DNA from: Telopea speciosissima
Taxonomy: Eukaryota; Streptophyta; Magnoliopsida; Proteales; Proteaceae
Assembly: GCF_018873765.1 (NCBI RefSeq)
Contig: NC_057925.1
Span: 8,939,568-9,003,567 of the forward strand
DNA: 64,000 nucleotides
Direction of reading: 5' to 3'
Positions 1 through 11,019 of the stretch are shown here, piece after piece. The translations under genes and the position numbers were made by a program. The notes under the pieces were generated by a model that worked only from the letters and a program-made list of their open reading frames with translations, did not search any database and was not told the origin of the DNA. Each line of letters starts with the position of its first letter. Position 1 is the stretch's first letter.

Positions 1-250
1 GGCGAAGCGAGACTTGTCTTTGAACTCCGGTAACGGAGCGAAGAGAAATCGAGATCGATAGAAAGATTTAGGGAAGCAACAAATTAGAAAGAAAGACAAA
101 AAGATAATCAAAACCCTAAATCTCACTCAATTAGAAGTGCATTCCAGAGGAAATGTCTCTTCTTCAAAGAGCGTTCAAGAACACGCAAAACAGAGTTTCA
201 GTAATAACAGACCATACGAGTGCACTAAACAAAAAGAGGGATTAAACCAT
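1..250 (-). other. Possible 5' leader of a gene leaving the left edge
   Basis: Read on the minus strand, this stretch is CT-rich and has two telo-box-like motifs (AAACCCTAA near 111-119, CCCTAAAT near 66-73), which are common in 5' UTRs of plant housekeeping and ribosomal genes. No ATG-started reading frame of useful length is visible before the window edge, so any coding start would lie beyond position 1. This is an inference from composition only; it could equally be unrelated intergenic DNA. Confidence 0.25.
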
Positions 251-815
251 CTTATATACCGTCTGAAGCGCTAAATGTCGAACATCTCTAAAAAAATAGA
301 TCTCTCCAGATATTGACACGTGTCATTGAATTCATGTTAGACCCCGTCAGATAACTCGTCTTGACGTCCGACAACACTAAACGTATCAGTCTGTGCGCCA
401 GTTGAGCACATGCAACGAGGCGGCATTTGGGGGCGGGGGAGAAATCTCCTATGAAACCAAAGGAAATTGCTGAGCCTATGGACGGCTAGGATTCAACCAC
501 AAAGTGCGGACAACGTTACCATGGTTTGAGGTAGCGGTATAATATCGCCTATGTCGGGCTATACGTACTGGTTTTGCAAGTGATCGATCTCGATATCGCG
601 TCAATGCTGTATCGGTGACACAATATGGATAAGGGGTAAAATGATCAGAAAACTTGTTTATAAAAGAAAATCAGGGGCAAATTTGTTCAATATGGCTGAT
701 ACTGATCCGATACCATATCGGTTTCTAGGTTGATCGATACCCGTTCTTATACCGTGCACTAAAATCATGAACAGTACGATTGGATTATCTACCGAGTGTG
801 TCCTCCACTCGTAGA

Positions 816-1540
816 TAAGGATGTCAATTTGGGATTAGAACTGGGAAGCGTCTTAGAACCATCCTGTTAAAACCCAGTACCGGACCATCTTAGACGGGAT
901 GGTATCGGGATTTGATTTTGGTACCGAATAAGAAATGGGACGGGAAGGTTCTAGGACATCATTCCAAATGGTACCAGTACTGAAATACCGATTATGTATC
1001 AGATGGGACCTGATCTATCAATGCCCTTTCAAAGGGTATATTTCATGTTCTTTTGTTCAAGTATTATGGCTGGAGTTTGATGTATTTCGGTGGTATTTTC
1101 TCTTATGGAGGTTTCATCTGATAGACTTTCAGTTCTATTTCTATAAATTTGTTTAGTGATGGCACTAAAATTGTATATGGGCTTGTTTATTTCATATTTA
1201 TTAATTCTTAGTCGTCTTTTTGAGAAGCTTATATGTGATATTAAGGAAATTGAAGAAGTAAAATAATAAAATTCAATACATCATGTGTTCGTATTCTAAG
1301 TTGCTTTCAGAAGTAAGGGATACCTTAGATCTCATATTAGTGAAAAGATCCACAACACTATTAATGAAACCATCTCATTAGAAACCATTTATAGTTCTTA
1401 TCCCTTTTCCTACCCAGCTTAGAACCGTTTAAGAACCGGTAACCGGACTGAGACCTAGGTTTGGTCCTGTTAACTAAATGGGACGGTACTAGGATTGACA
1501 CCTTTGATACCGGTACTGGTACAGACCCATGACACCCTTA
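816..1540. mobile_element. hAT-like non-autonomous element (MITE), GGTACC-rich interior
   Basis: Left end TAAGGATGTCAATTTGGG and right end, reverse-complemented, TAAGGGTGTCATGGGTC form imperfect terminal inverted repeats. The flanking octamers CTCGTAGA (808-815) and CATGTAGA (1541-1548) agree at 6 of 8 positions, the target-site size of hAT transposons. The interior repeats short variants of GGTACCGGT/GGGACGG and encodes nothing convincing; a 73-aa frame at 935-1156 has no recognisable domain. Age is suggested by the eroded duplication. Confidence 0.6.
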
Positions 1541-1548
1541 CATGTAGA

Positions 1549-2236
1549 TAGATATCACTCTCTTTTTCCTAGTTAACATTATGGAACGGGTGGAATCGGG
1601 TTATATTGGGCTGATTTGATCCACTTTATCCGTATCAATATCGTATTGGCATCAGGTGATACTGATACTGATACATCAGCATAATACCAATACTTAAAAC
1701 CATGGTTAGAGGTCTTTAACAGGTTCAAAAGTACCCCTTGAGGTTGATTAAGCGATGCCAATTCTGTCATTCCACTCAAAGTGTCAACCATATTGTTGGC
1801 CTTCTGAAGCTTAACTTGAAGATGAAGAAGTCGAAGTCTTGCCATTTAGTTTGCTTAGGACTTAATTTTAATTGGATTTGGAAGTAATTAGTGGCACATT
1901 GCCAGCCCGTCTTTATAAAGAACCGTAAATGAAGTAGACATTGGCAGCAAGTTTGTAGGCATTGCACGCATTGTTGTCATCCTTCTCATTGAATATGTAG
2001 CATTGTTTGTGGGCCGTTCAACTTGTGGCTCTCATAGGCAATGGGGTGGTGTACTTCCCACATCAATACTAATGACAAGCAAACAACTGATGGTTCGGTT
2101 GGTTGGTGATTTGCCAGTTGAGTGCATGTCCCAAGGATGTCAAGGGATCGACTCTCCTGGATTGTATATTGTGCCAAAAAGACATCTCTCTCTCCTCCCC
2201 TGGTAGTTGTAGCTTGTTGGCTATCTTAGCTTTCCT
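1549..2236. other. Intergenic, no supported gene
   Basis: It contains a degenerate stretch of TATCGATAC/GATACTGATAC-type words near 1600-1690, related to those near 570-740 and 18060-18200. Short reading frames on both strands (60-88 codons) overlap each other and show no recognisable domain. Confidence 0.4.
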
Positions 2237-2572
2237 TGTTAGAAAAACAATGCAGCAATCCAGTATTTCTATGAATCAAATATAAACCCTCTCACACATC
2301 TCTCAAAGAGATAGCTATAATTTATAAGAAAACCCTAATCCTAGAAAATACAGAACTGCCCCCAGAAACCCACAATGGGTCCGGTCAGAACCAAAATAGG
2401 TCGAAATACATATCAAATCGAAGCTCTTAACGAACTCTACAGGAATAAGTGCCTATGACGCTTTGTATGCACTTTTTGGTCATTCTAGCGTGTTTCGAAG
2501 GTGAAATGATCCGTCGAGGAATCGCCACAACATTTTTTGGATTAGAACTGAGATCAAGCTTGACCAATAACA
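2237..2572 (-). mobile_element. Probable copia-type LTR (solo or 3' LTR)
   Basis: The plus strand begins TGTTAGAAAAAC and ends CCAATAACA, so the minus strand reads TG...CA. A TATA-like stretch and a TAGGGTTTTC leader-like motif sit inside in minus orientation. Just outside the minus-strand start is TAAGGGGGAA, which could be a polypurine tract of a 3' LTR. Alternatively the flanking pentamers TTCCT and TTCCC are a 4/5 target-site match for a solo LTR. No internal coding region is recognised next to it. Confidence 0.45.
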
Positions 2573-3700
2573 TTCCCCCTTAGCTTGTAGCTAGTTTAAA
2601 ATAATGATTTCTAGTTACAAACGTCAATTAAGAATTTTCCGTTGCTTTACTGTACACATTTTTTGGGCATCAAATAAAGCTCTTGATGTGTTGGGTGCAT
2701 CTTCTTATCAGTTACATATCCTCTGATGTCCATTGACATCATCAAAGAGTTGTTCATGTGTTTTCAACGGCAACGTTGTCATTTTTCCATTGAACGTCGG
2801 ATAAATTGCATTGAATATTGACAATGACTCTTTCAAAAAATTTTGAAACACATCTCTTGAGCCCTTTTGGACAGATATATCTAAGAGATATCTTTCCTCT
2901 ATATATAGCGAATGTCTTCTAGGTGTTCAAAAGCTCCTCCCTTTCACTCTCGCTATATGTTACTTCATTTGTTATGTTGTCAATTTTTCTTGTTCTAATC
3001 GAGCACAATCCAAAATGTGTTCTGATATGACCTAGTAAGCCGGTGCAACAACTACTAGAAAGACGTACAATATTGTTTCACCTTGAAAGTCGATTCATAT
3101 TACTTGGATTATACTATTAGGAGTATCTGTATCCTCAAGGAGAGTGGATACGAGTAGAGTTCTAGATTCTTGAATGTGGACTCTTCCCCCGCCCCCCACC
3201 CCACCTCCCCCTATTTTTGGTTTGGCTCATGGAGTGACAAGATTTCGTCCTTCCTAGTTCCGCGTCTTTCCTTCATGTGAATAAAGTTGCGTGCCCAAGT
3301 TGGCAGACGATGCATATCGTCTTATTTTTTATAACAGACGATGCATATCGTCCAGAAACACAAATTTGTTCTTTGTCTAGTAAGGGCCCCACTGCTACTG
3401 TCACGTGGCCATTCCCCGTATAACACGTTGTTATCCAGTAATAAAAAACGGAATTATCTAGTATTTTTGTAAGCCTTTGCCACGTCTGCATGTCTCAGAT
3501 TAAGTGCTAAGTCAGCAATGGTGGGCCCAGCTGTCCCAATGTCGATGGAGCATGCAGCTGAGCTTCTACAAAGTGGATTATGACAAGTGGACCCTTGGAC
3601 ACGTCAGCAATCTGTTAACACCCGGCGCAAAGATCGCTAGTATATTCGATTTCTCGACTGTTCTCGTCACTTCCAAGGAATGATATCAACCGTTCATCTC
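2573..3700. other. Intergenic; LTR-like promoter remnant, no supported gene
   Basis: Around 2830-2960 there is a segment with CTATATATAG and a repeated 'cacatctcttgag' type motif. At 3000-3110 follow words shared with 13691-13915 (see that entry). It looks like an eroded LTR rather than a gene. Two short frames (3273-3491, 3615-3854, both minus) have no recognisable domain. Confidence 0.3.
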
Positions 3701-3703
3701 TCC

Positions 3704-3748
3704 ACCTAGATCCAAAATTTTTTTTTGATAAAAACCTAGATCCAAAAT
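3704..3748 (-). mobile_element. Ultra-short LINE-tail insertion with 15-bp TSD
   Basis: An exact 15-bp direct repeat ACCTAGATCCAAAAT occurs at 3704-3718 and 3734-3748. Between the copies is a 15-nt insert which reads TTTTATCAAAAAAAA on the minus strand. That matches the 3' end of the LINE at 7161 (minus: ...TTTTTATCC plus poly-A). The simplest reading is a target-primed insertion truncated to its tail. Confidence 0.6.
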
Positions 3749-3940
3749 CAAATGAGAAACACCTGTAAATTATTTTTTGTCGGGTGGGGGGGGGGGGTTG
3801 TTTGGGGAAGGGGGAGGTTTGGTACATGACCGTGCATGGTGTATGATTGTACATTCAACTGTTGTAGACCACACAACCTCTTATTCCCATCCAATAGTTG
3901 CAAACATGTTCATGCACAAAAACTTTTGGCTTTTAGGGAA

Positions 3941-4262
3941 AATATTCTTTGCACCAGGACGCAGGCTGTGCCCAAACATATGGTGTTGGGCAAAATAACC
4001 GCCCCACCCCCTGAATGGCCCGGCCTAAAGTCAGACAAATGAGCCAACTCCCGGAGGGAAGGGGGGTTTGGGGATCCTCCCCCATACCAGCTGGCTAATA
4101 TCTGTATTTAATCGCTTTCTCCGATCGAAACTCAATTGGGAGCGCTAACTCTAGGCGACATCATCCCTGCCCAGATGCCCAAAAAGTCGAGCGGTTATTT
4201 CGCCCACCCCCATCTGTGTGGGCACAGTCTGCGCCCTTGTGCGTTGTGATGCAGACAACATT
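3941..4262. mobile_element. MITE of the GTTCTCTG/GGGCGCAGGCTGCGCC family, copy A
   Basis: The left arm near 3941-3982 (AATATTCTTTGCACC, then CGCAGGCTGTGCCCAAACATA) pairs with the right arm near 4211-4262 (its reverse complement has AATGTTGTCTGCATC, then CGCAGACTGTGCCCACACAG). Both contain the internal words 'aataaccgcccc' / 'ggttatttcgccc' seen in the copies at 17374 and 19830. No coding capacity. The arms are diverged, so this is an old copy. Confidence 0.5.
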
Positions 4263-6220
4263 GCCCCCTTTTTTTTATTAGAAAAAGAAGAAATAATAGG
4301 ACAGTGAGTAGTGAAGGGAAAAAAAAACCCTCTATAGTGTCTTAATCTTGCGATGCACTGCAATGCAGGCTTGAGAGCTTGAAAGATATGTCATCCAACA
4401 GAGTCGAGCTCGAGAAGAAGAAAAAAAAAACTGCCTTACATCGATCTTACAGTATCGTTGGATGAAGCTTCTTCTATATGTCGACCTCTCAGACCGCATT
4501 GTAGAGGATTTTAATCAGTAAGGGGTCCAATGACATTCTAACCGGGCAACCAATGAGATCATAATAGATAACTTTCATGATCTCAAAATTTACTAAGGTG
4601 CCAGGTCCTTGTCAAATGTTATATTCATGTCGGTTCAATCCTGAAGATGTTAATATATTGGTTCTTTGGTCGGTTCTTATAAGGTCGGTTTTCCAGTTCT
4701 TTCTTGGGCTGGGTTGAACTAACCTATGTTCAGTGTATATCCATTTGTATTATTGGATTTTTATTTATTTTATTTTTTTCATTTCTCTCTTTGTTAGTAC
4801 TCAAAAACAAATGGAGTTAAAGAAAAATTTTCATGCCAAGACAATAATCAAGATGACACAATGATTCATTGCTCTTTTTTCAAATTCAAAAATTTTAGAA
4901 CTTTTTTTTTTCTTTCTATTTTTCTTGGCTTCTGTTATGTATGTTTCGAATTCTTGGATCCGTTTCGAAGAATGACCCACTTCGACATCTTTTGTGGCGA
5001 TTTGAATGGAACTTTTTCTGAGCCGAGATGAATCGACGTGGATCCGATGGAGTATTTATGTTTTTTACCCGTTTTGTTGTAAAGAGTGAGATTTGGGGGT
5101 TTTTCGTTTTAAGGTTTCCGGGAGAGAGCAGCAGTGCCGTTTTGGGTGTTCTTGAGAATTCTCCATTGTAACTTTCTCCAATTTACATAGAGAAATAGCT
5201 TCACCTTTGCCCGTGGATGTAGCACACCATACGGATGTGTGAACCACATTAAATTTCTGTGTTATCTTGCTCTGTTTTTGTTTCTTTTATTGTTTTGGTT
5301 AGTATTTAGCTCTACCAGCTTCCAAACATAGTCTAAGCAAAAAAGAATATTGTCTAGTCAGTTGCCTCTTATGCCTAGACACAAGAGTGTACATAATTAC
5401 CACCTCATCCCCCGGGATATAAAAAATCACATCCACATTAATGATCCTATGCAAGTGTGAGGCTACACGACTAGACAGCAATCTCATGTCCAAACTGTTA
5501 ATAGTAAAAGAAAATTGATCCAATCTTTTTCATCCTCTCTCTATCAGTTTCTCATTAACCACTTTTGGTGGTTGGATGGGACTATAGGAGTAATGTCAAT
5601 GGCTTTTGGGATCTTTGCACAATAGGATGACTAATTATGAATCACAGTAGTAGGTGAACAGTCACCTTGGGTGAAAATACATTAATAGGCTAATTGGATA
5701 ACCCAAATGTAAAAAAAATTTGACCCTTAATTCAATCAATTACCCCCTTTGTCTTGACATGCATCCTTCAGTATGTCTATGCACACATTTTGGTACTCCA
5801 ATCACTATTAAGTTTCTTTTAGGTTTTTTCAATGCTTTGTTTTACAACATACCAAACTTCGCTTGAGACATCTTGAACTAAAGTTTGATGGTGAGCAGGG
5901 ACCTTGGGGTCTACCCTATCCATAAAATTTCAACATAATTCAATAGCAAAAGTAAGCACCCAACCAAAACTTGGTTACATGGACTGCTAGACAAGGAAAT
6001 CCCCCCCACTTGATGTTTAAGTCGAAATTGGAGGGGGGGGGGGTTTAAATGGTCTCTATTCGATTCTGATCTGATCTGGAAGGATCGGTTCCAAAAACCC
6101 TAGAATCGATCACACATATTTGAAATCAAACAATCTATTCCCCAAAACCCTAAATCAACAACTCAGCGAGAATTGAAATCAGTCACTATTGATTCTAATT
6201 TGGATCGTTTGATTCAAATG
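4263..6220. other. Intergenic, nothing coding supported
   Basis: AT-rich sequence with homopolymer runs and short frames that lack domains (for example 5065-5247 and 5299-5523 on the minus strand). Near 5898-5915 is a GGGACCTTGGGGTCTAC word that recurs at about 21538-21556. Confidence 0.4.
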
Positions 6221-6274
6221 AATTAGGCAGCATTTTTTTTCCCAAAAAAAATTTCAAGAAAATGCTACCTAATT
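6221..6274. repeat. Small foldback palindrome
   Basis: AATTAGGCAGCATTTT at 6221-6236 is the reverse complement of AAAATGCTACCTAATT at 6259-6274 with one mismatch. The middle (T8-CCC-A8) is itself self-complementary. This is probably the centre of a small foldback MITE. Confidence 0.5.
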
Positions 6275-6840
6275 GCGTGGGTCCCATGAATCGGAGGATG
6301 CGCAAAGCATCACAAGCGGCAAGATTTTTGTCTTTCCATGAGAACGGGGTGATTATTTTATGTCCACTATGTCTGACAAAAGGGCCACGCGACCACGTAG
6401 CAATCTTTTCCCCTCACAACAATTCAATATAAGATCCTTGGTTCTATCAGAAGCTAGGCAATTGGAGGCAATAAATAAAATAGATTCTTTTTTAACGGTT
6501 CTGATGGAGTTTTGATGAGTGTGTAATCAGATCACCATAACACAAACCAAATCTCATTCTTCTCATTATATTTACGGTATCTTCCGAATCCCAATAAAAA
6601 GTGTCAAAAGAATACCGCAGAAACAAAACAGGCACTGCTTTCTATTGACGTGTAGTAAGTCAGTGGAAAGGTCACGGGTCACAAGATCAACAAAACTCAC
6701 AATCATTTAATAAATAAAAAATTTCCCTATAATTTATTGAAAGAATAATATCTGCAACAAAATTATTTGTTTAATTTAGCTTTGTGTCGTCATCCAACAT
6801 TATTACCTCGATTACGACTGGTGCTATCGGTTTGAATCTA
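6275..6840. other. Intergenic, no supported gene
   Basis: No coding signal beyond one 63-codon frame (6519-6710, plus) without recognisable domains. Confidence 0.4.
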
Positions 6841-7128
6841 GCCACGAGGCCTAAAATGGGCGGTCGAGATTGGCCCCACTTTTCTGACCTGATTTGGACC
6901 TCTTCGGAATAAACATTTTCTGGTGGGGCCTATGTAACGGCAGATCCTAGTCAGCTTCTGACATGTTGTCCTGTGCCACGATGCCCAAAACGGGCGGTCG
7001 ACATTGGCATTACTTTTCTGACCTGATGTGGATTTTGGACCTCTTCGGAAATAAACATTTGTTGCTTGTGGGGCCCATGTAACTGCAGATCCTAGTCAGC
7101 TTTTGACACAATTGTCCTGTATGATTTT
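6841..7128. repeat. Tandem duplication, two units of about 134 and 154 bp
   Basis: Both units start with GCCACGA. They share GGGCGGTCGA, ACTTTTCTGACCTGAT, GGACCTCTTCGGAA, ATAAACATTT and GCAGATCCTAGTCAGCTT. Unit 1 runs 6841-6974, unit 2 6975-7128, and GCCACG occurs again at the far end. The second unit has an additional short insertion. No coding content. Confidence 0.7.
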
Positions 7129-7189
7129 GCCACGTGTTACATTCTCATACGATGGTTCGGTTTTTTTTTTTTTTTGGATAAAAAGACTT

Positions 7190-8425
7190 TATTAACGTGA
7201 GAACAAAGTCCTGCAAGAGTCATCATACAAGGGAAGTAAAATACAATTAGGAGGAGAGATAAGCGAGAATAGGGGAACTTGAGAACGAGCACCAAGACTT
7301 GCAAGGCAATCAACGACAGCATTGGCTTCCCTTAGGGTATGAGAAAAACTAATGTCTTCAAAGGCCGAAGCAAGATTGAGGCAGTCTGAGATGATGGAAG
7401 AGATTCTCCATGGAATGGTTTGAGAAGCATCCCTTTAAGATATTGATAATTAGGAGATTGTCGCTTTCTAAAATCAAATTAGAGATTTATAAATGTATAG
7501 CAGTCTCAAGAGCCTTTTTAACAGCCAATGCTTCTGCCACCAATGCATAGTTCCAACCAATCCCTTCAGAGAAGCAACAAATGAATGACGAGTTGTTTGA
7601 TCTACAGATACCCCCAATGCCTGTTGTGCCCGGATTCCCTTGACTTGAACCATCGACATTGAACTTCACATAATGCATAGCAGGTGGCAGCCATCGCACA
7701 AGTCTGACCTGTCGACTGCGCCTGGATCTACAGGAGAGATTTTGCTCTCTAGCACCAGCAATAGCTCTGAGAAGAATCGCTCTTGAATTGAAGCTCTGAC
7801 CCCTGAAGATCACATCCCAATAAGCTGTCCAAACAAACCAGATGATGTTACAAAAAAGAGCCAATTTAAGAGTGGTATCCCTGTCCGGAGAGTTCCAATT
7901 CGATAACACTCTAATGATGTTGGAAACAAAGGACTGATCCCTTAAGTGATAAGATAATCCCGATTGCTGCCAGACTTGCCAAACCATAGGACACTCCAGG
8001 AACAAATGATTAGCACTCAGAGAGATATGTTGACAAATGTGGCAATGCAGACTCAAGTTAAAACCTCTATTGTTCAATAGATTAGAGAAAGGAATTTTTT
8101 GATGAACTAATTTCCAAATCAAGTGCTGAACTTTTGGAATGGTAGGGCGATGCCAAATCCGAAGCCAATGTTGGTTATGGTTCTGACAAATACCATTGAG
8201 AGCAATGCTGTAAGCCGATGCAACTGAAAACTTACCACTAGCCGTAACTGCCCAAACAATTTTATCTTGAAGAGTAGAGGGAATGGGGATGGATAAAATA
8301 TGAAGGGCAATATCGGGAGGCCACCAATGAAAGATCTGATCTCTGATCCAAGATTTAGATCTAGGATCAATAAGACTAGCAACAAGTAGAGGAGCATTTA
8401 CTTGAAGAGGAAAAGGAGCTTCAGG
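7190..8425 (-). pseudogene. LINE ORF2 3' part: zf-RVT and RNase H domains
   Basis: An open frame at 7487-8461 (its first codons lie in the inserted MITE) encodes a zf-RVT-like segment with spaced Cys/His residues (CHICQ...HLFLECP) and a WxxIWxxPxxPKVQHLIWK-type start. An RNase H domain follows, with the NVDGSSQGNPG motif. After a frameshift near 7480 the RNase H tail continues to about 7200 (IESDNL-, IPWRI-, HTLREAN-like words). This part works with reverse transcriptase in target-primed retrotransposition; here it is a relic. The tail is clearly related to the LINE fragment at 18377-18690. Confidence 0.75.
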
Positions 8426-8946
8426 TAAGGGTGTCAATCTGGAACCGTAACCGTATACCAAAACCGAAACCGCCTGTGTAAAACCCTACCAAACCGCACT
8501 GTTGCAAAAATGGTACGGTATGGTATGGTCAAACGGTATTGACCATGTTACGGTACGGTAACGGTTTTTACTGTCATACCGTTGGTATATACCGAAATCA
8601 TACCGTTTTACCCTAATCGTACCGTTTTGGGGTGTAAACATGTAAAAATGAAACCGTACCATCTTTGTACCGTATGCATACCATTTTTGTACCATATATA
8701 TACCATTTTCATATACATATCATTTATAAAAATCAAATTTATACCATTTTTGTACCATACATATACCATTTTCATACCGTACCAAAATCGTACCGTATAT
8801 ATATCATTTTATATACCGTTTTCATACCGTACTGAAATCGTACTGTAGCGGTATGGTTGCGGTATTGAAAATAGGGTTCTTAAACGGTACGGTACGGTAT
8901 CGGTATTGGGTACCTATTTTTGGTACCGTACCATTTGACAAGCCTA
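8426..8946. mobile_element. hAT-like MITE with ACCGTA-type internal repeats, inserted in the LINE
   Basis: An 8-bp target-site duplication GCTTCAGG lies at 8418-8425 and 8947-8954. The termini are TAAGGGTGTCAATCTGG (left) and TAGGCTTGTCAAATGG (right, reverse-complemented). Almost the whole 521-bp interior consists of degenerate ACCGTA/TACCAT hexamer-type repeats, some in inverted orientation, so apparent reading frames on both strands are rich in Y, T, P, F and I and are not genes. The insertion falls between the RT and zf-RVT regions of the LINE, so it postdates the LINE. Confidence 0.8.
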
Positions 8947-8954
8947 GCTTCAGG

Positions 8955-10324
8955 AGGGGGGCAATTGGGAATCCAATAATCAGTCCAGGGATTTATGTTT
9001 CTACCATCGCCCACTTGGTAAAAAATACCTTTACAAAGAAGATCACGAGAGGAACAAATAGACTTCCAACCCCAGGACGAAGATGATGGGCAATCAGCAT
9101 GCAAGAAAGAAGAGTTAGGAAAATACCGATCCTTCATCAGTCTGCACCAAAGAGAGTCATGCTCCTGTAGAAGTTCCCAACCTTTCTTTGCAAGGAGCGC
9201 CAGATTCATATGAGCCGAAAGTTTCACATTTAAGCCACCGAATCTTCTAGGGAGACAAATGGTGTTCCAAGAAATCGTTTTTACCATCCCTTTGCATCCA
9301 TTCGACCAGAAGAAATTTCTACTTATAGAATCCAGAGATTTGTGAACAGAGGAGGGAACCTTGAAGCAAGACATAGTATATAATGGCATGGCCGAGAGAG
9401 TTGATTGGATATGCACGATCTTGACTGCAGGACTAAGAAATTGTGACTTCCAATGTTGGAGCTTCTGTGAAACTCTAGAAATAAGATTGGAACAGTGTTG
9501 CTTTGAAATCTTTCCACTGACAAAAGGGATACCAAGATAAAGAATCCAGAGCCGTAGTAGGAATAATCTGGAAGAACTCTCTGAGCTGCCTCTTGGTCTC
9601 AGAACACACATTAGGACTAAACTGGGCTCTAGTCTTATTCAGATTAATTGCTTGTCCAGAGAAACTGCAGTATTTTTGGATCACATCATTGAGAGCTCGA
9701 GCTTCAGTCATCGAAGCTTCGCCAAAGAGGATGAGATCATCTGCAAATGCCATGTGTGAGATACTTTCACCTCTTCTACAAATCTTGATTCCATGGATTT
9801 GCCTTTCTTCAAGAGCCAGAGCGAGCTTGGTTGATAGAACTTCTGAACAGAGAACAAACAGGTATGAGGAGAGAGGATCCCCTTATCTTAATCCTCTAGT
9901 GGGTTTGAAAAAAGGTAGGGGAGAGCCGTTAAGAAGAACACTCAATTGCGAATTTTCAACACAGAACATGATCTGATTGACCCAAACAGGATCAAAACCA
10001 TAGTGCAACAGAGTACTTCTTAAAAAACCCCATTCTAATCTGTCATATGCCTTGTTCATATCAATCTTGAGAGAAAAAGTAACCCTTCTTTCCCCTTCTA
10101 GTGCTCTTGATTTTATGGAGTAGCTCACGGCAAATGAGGACATTATCTTGGATGTGTCTTCCTTTTACAAACCCATTTTGATTGAAGGAGATGACCTTGT
10201 TGAGGATAGGCTGAAGTCTCCTCACCATTATGCGAGAGATCACCTTGTAAATGAAGTTACATAAACTGATAGGCCTGTACTCTGATATGGTAGAAGGATG
10301 GTCCACTTTTGGACTGATATGGCA
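8955..10324 (-). pseudogene. LINE reverse transcriptase (partial)
   Basis: Minus-strand frames contain in order the RT words EYRPISLCN, QNGFVKGRHIQDN, DMNKAYDRLEW and the catalytic AFADDLILF motif, followed by thumb-region sequence ending in WTDYWIPNCPPPEARL at the MITE junction. These are typical of plant L1-clade non-LTR reverse transcriptases. An in-frame TAA replaces the expected residue before GDPLS near 9883, and frame changes occur near 10080-10140 and 9540. Upstream domains are missing, so the protein cannot be made. Confidence 0.8.
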
Positions 10325-10340
10325 GAAGGTAGTTCGGTTT

Positions 10341-11019
10341 CAGTTGGAACAAATTGGGGGACCATGTTGTTCTTAGACACGTGTATGGACGGATGTGATT
10401 GGTGGTAGGATAATGTCAGAATAGATTTTGTTCGGATTAACCTTGGAAGGGAATTGATGATTCACACCTCTATACTTACCATTGAAATAGAATCTATACT
10501 GTGGATTTTACTAAAAACATTCTATACTAATGTCACTTCCCTCGAATACACGATTTGAGCTTCCCAAGATTGAACCAAAGTACTATAGTGAATGATAATT
10601 GCATTTTGTTCGATTGTGCTAACTACATAAAATTACAAAATAGTCCCACACTTGATGTTACCGAAAAAAAGGTGAGAGAACTCTAATCAGTGACACGCCT
10701 AGCATGGCTCTCACGACTGGACACAAAAACCATACTGTTTCCTAGAGTTACCCCCATGAAAAGAAAGAAATCTCATGGGGGTAAGGCAGTCATTTCCAGG
10801 CAGCAAGGCAGTTTCTGTTTCTAGGCGAATGACTAGGTAACGTTCTTTCTTCCATTAAATAAATAAGAGAGAGGATACTACTTTGAGCAAGTGGCATAGA
10901 GGAGTACACCAATGAGGTATGGTAAACTAGTATCATAGAGGAGGAGAGAGCTAGACATAGTGACGCTAGTATACCCTGCCCTAGTAGCTCAAAGTATATT
11001 TTTCCCTAAAAAAATGATA
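10341..11019. other. Intergenic with one small hairpin
   Basis: No gene seen. A perfect 12-bp inverted repeat TTACCCCCATGA (10748-10759) / TCATGGGGGTAA (10773-10784) could form a short stem-loop; function unknown. Confidence 0.4.

Larger units (their letters stand above)
7161..10331 (-). mobile_element. 5'-truncated L1-type LINE (RT, zf-RVT, RNase H), degenerate
   Basis: On the minus strand the order is partial reverse transcriptase (from about 10324), zinc-binding reverse-transcriptase domain, RNase H, then a 3' end of TTTTTATCC followed by poly-A (poly-T at 7161-7175 on the plus strand). The endonuclease and the N-terminal part of RT are absent, as in ordinary 5' truncation. A 9-bp duplication GTTCGGTTT at 7155-7163 and 10332-10340 is a plausible target-site duplication. 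The element is split by a hAT-like MITE at 8426-8946 and carries frameshifts (near 10080-10140, 9540, 7490) and an in-frame TAA near 9883. It is not functional. Confidence 0.85.

Noticed and set aside
8582..9086. Plus-strand ORFs rich in Y/I/P/F
   Set aside because: They are produced by the ACCGTA-type repeats inside the MITE and by antisense LINE sequence.
10748..10784. Short stem-loop as a transcription terminator
   Set aside because: Intrinsic terminators are bacterial; here it is an isolated 12-bp palindrome of unknown meaning.
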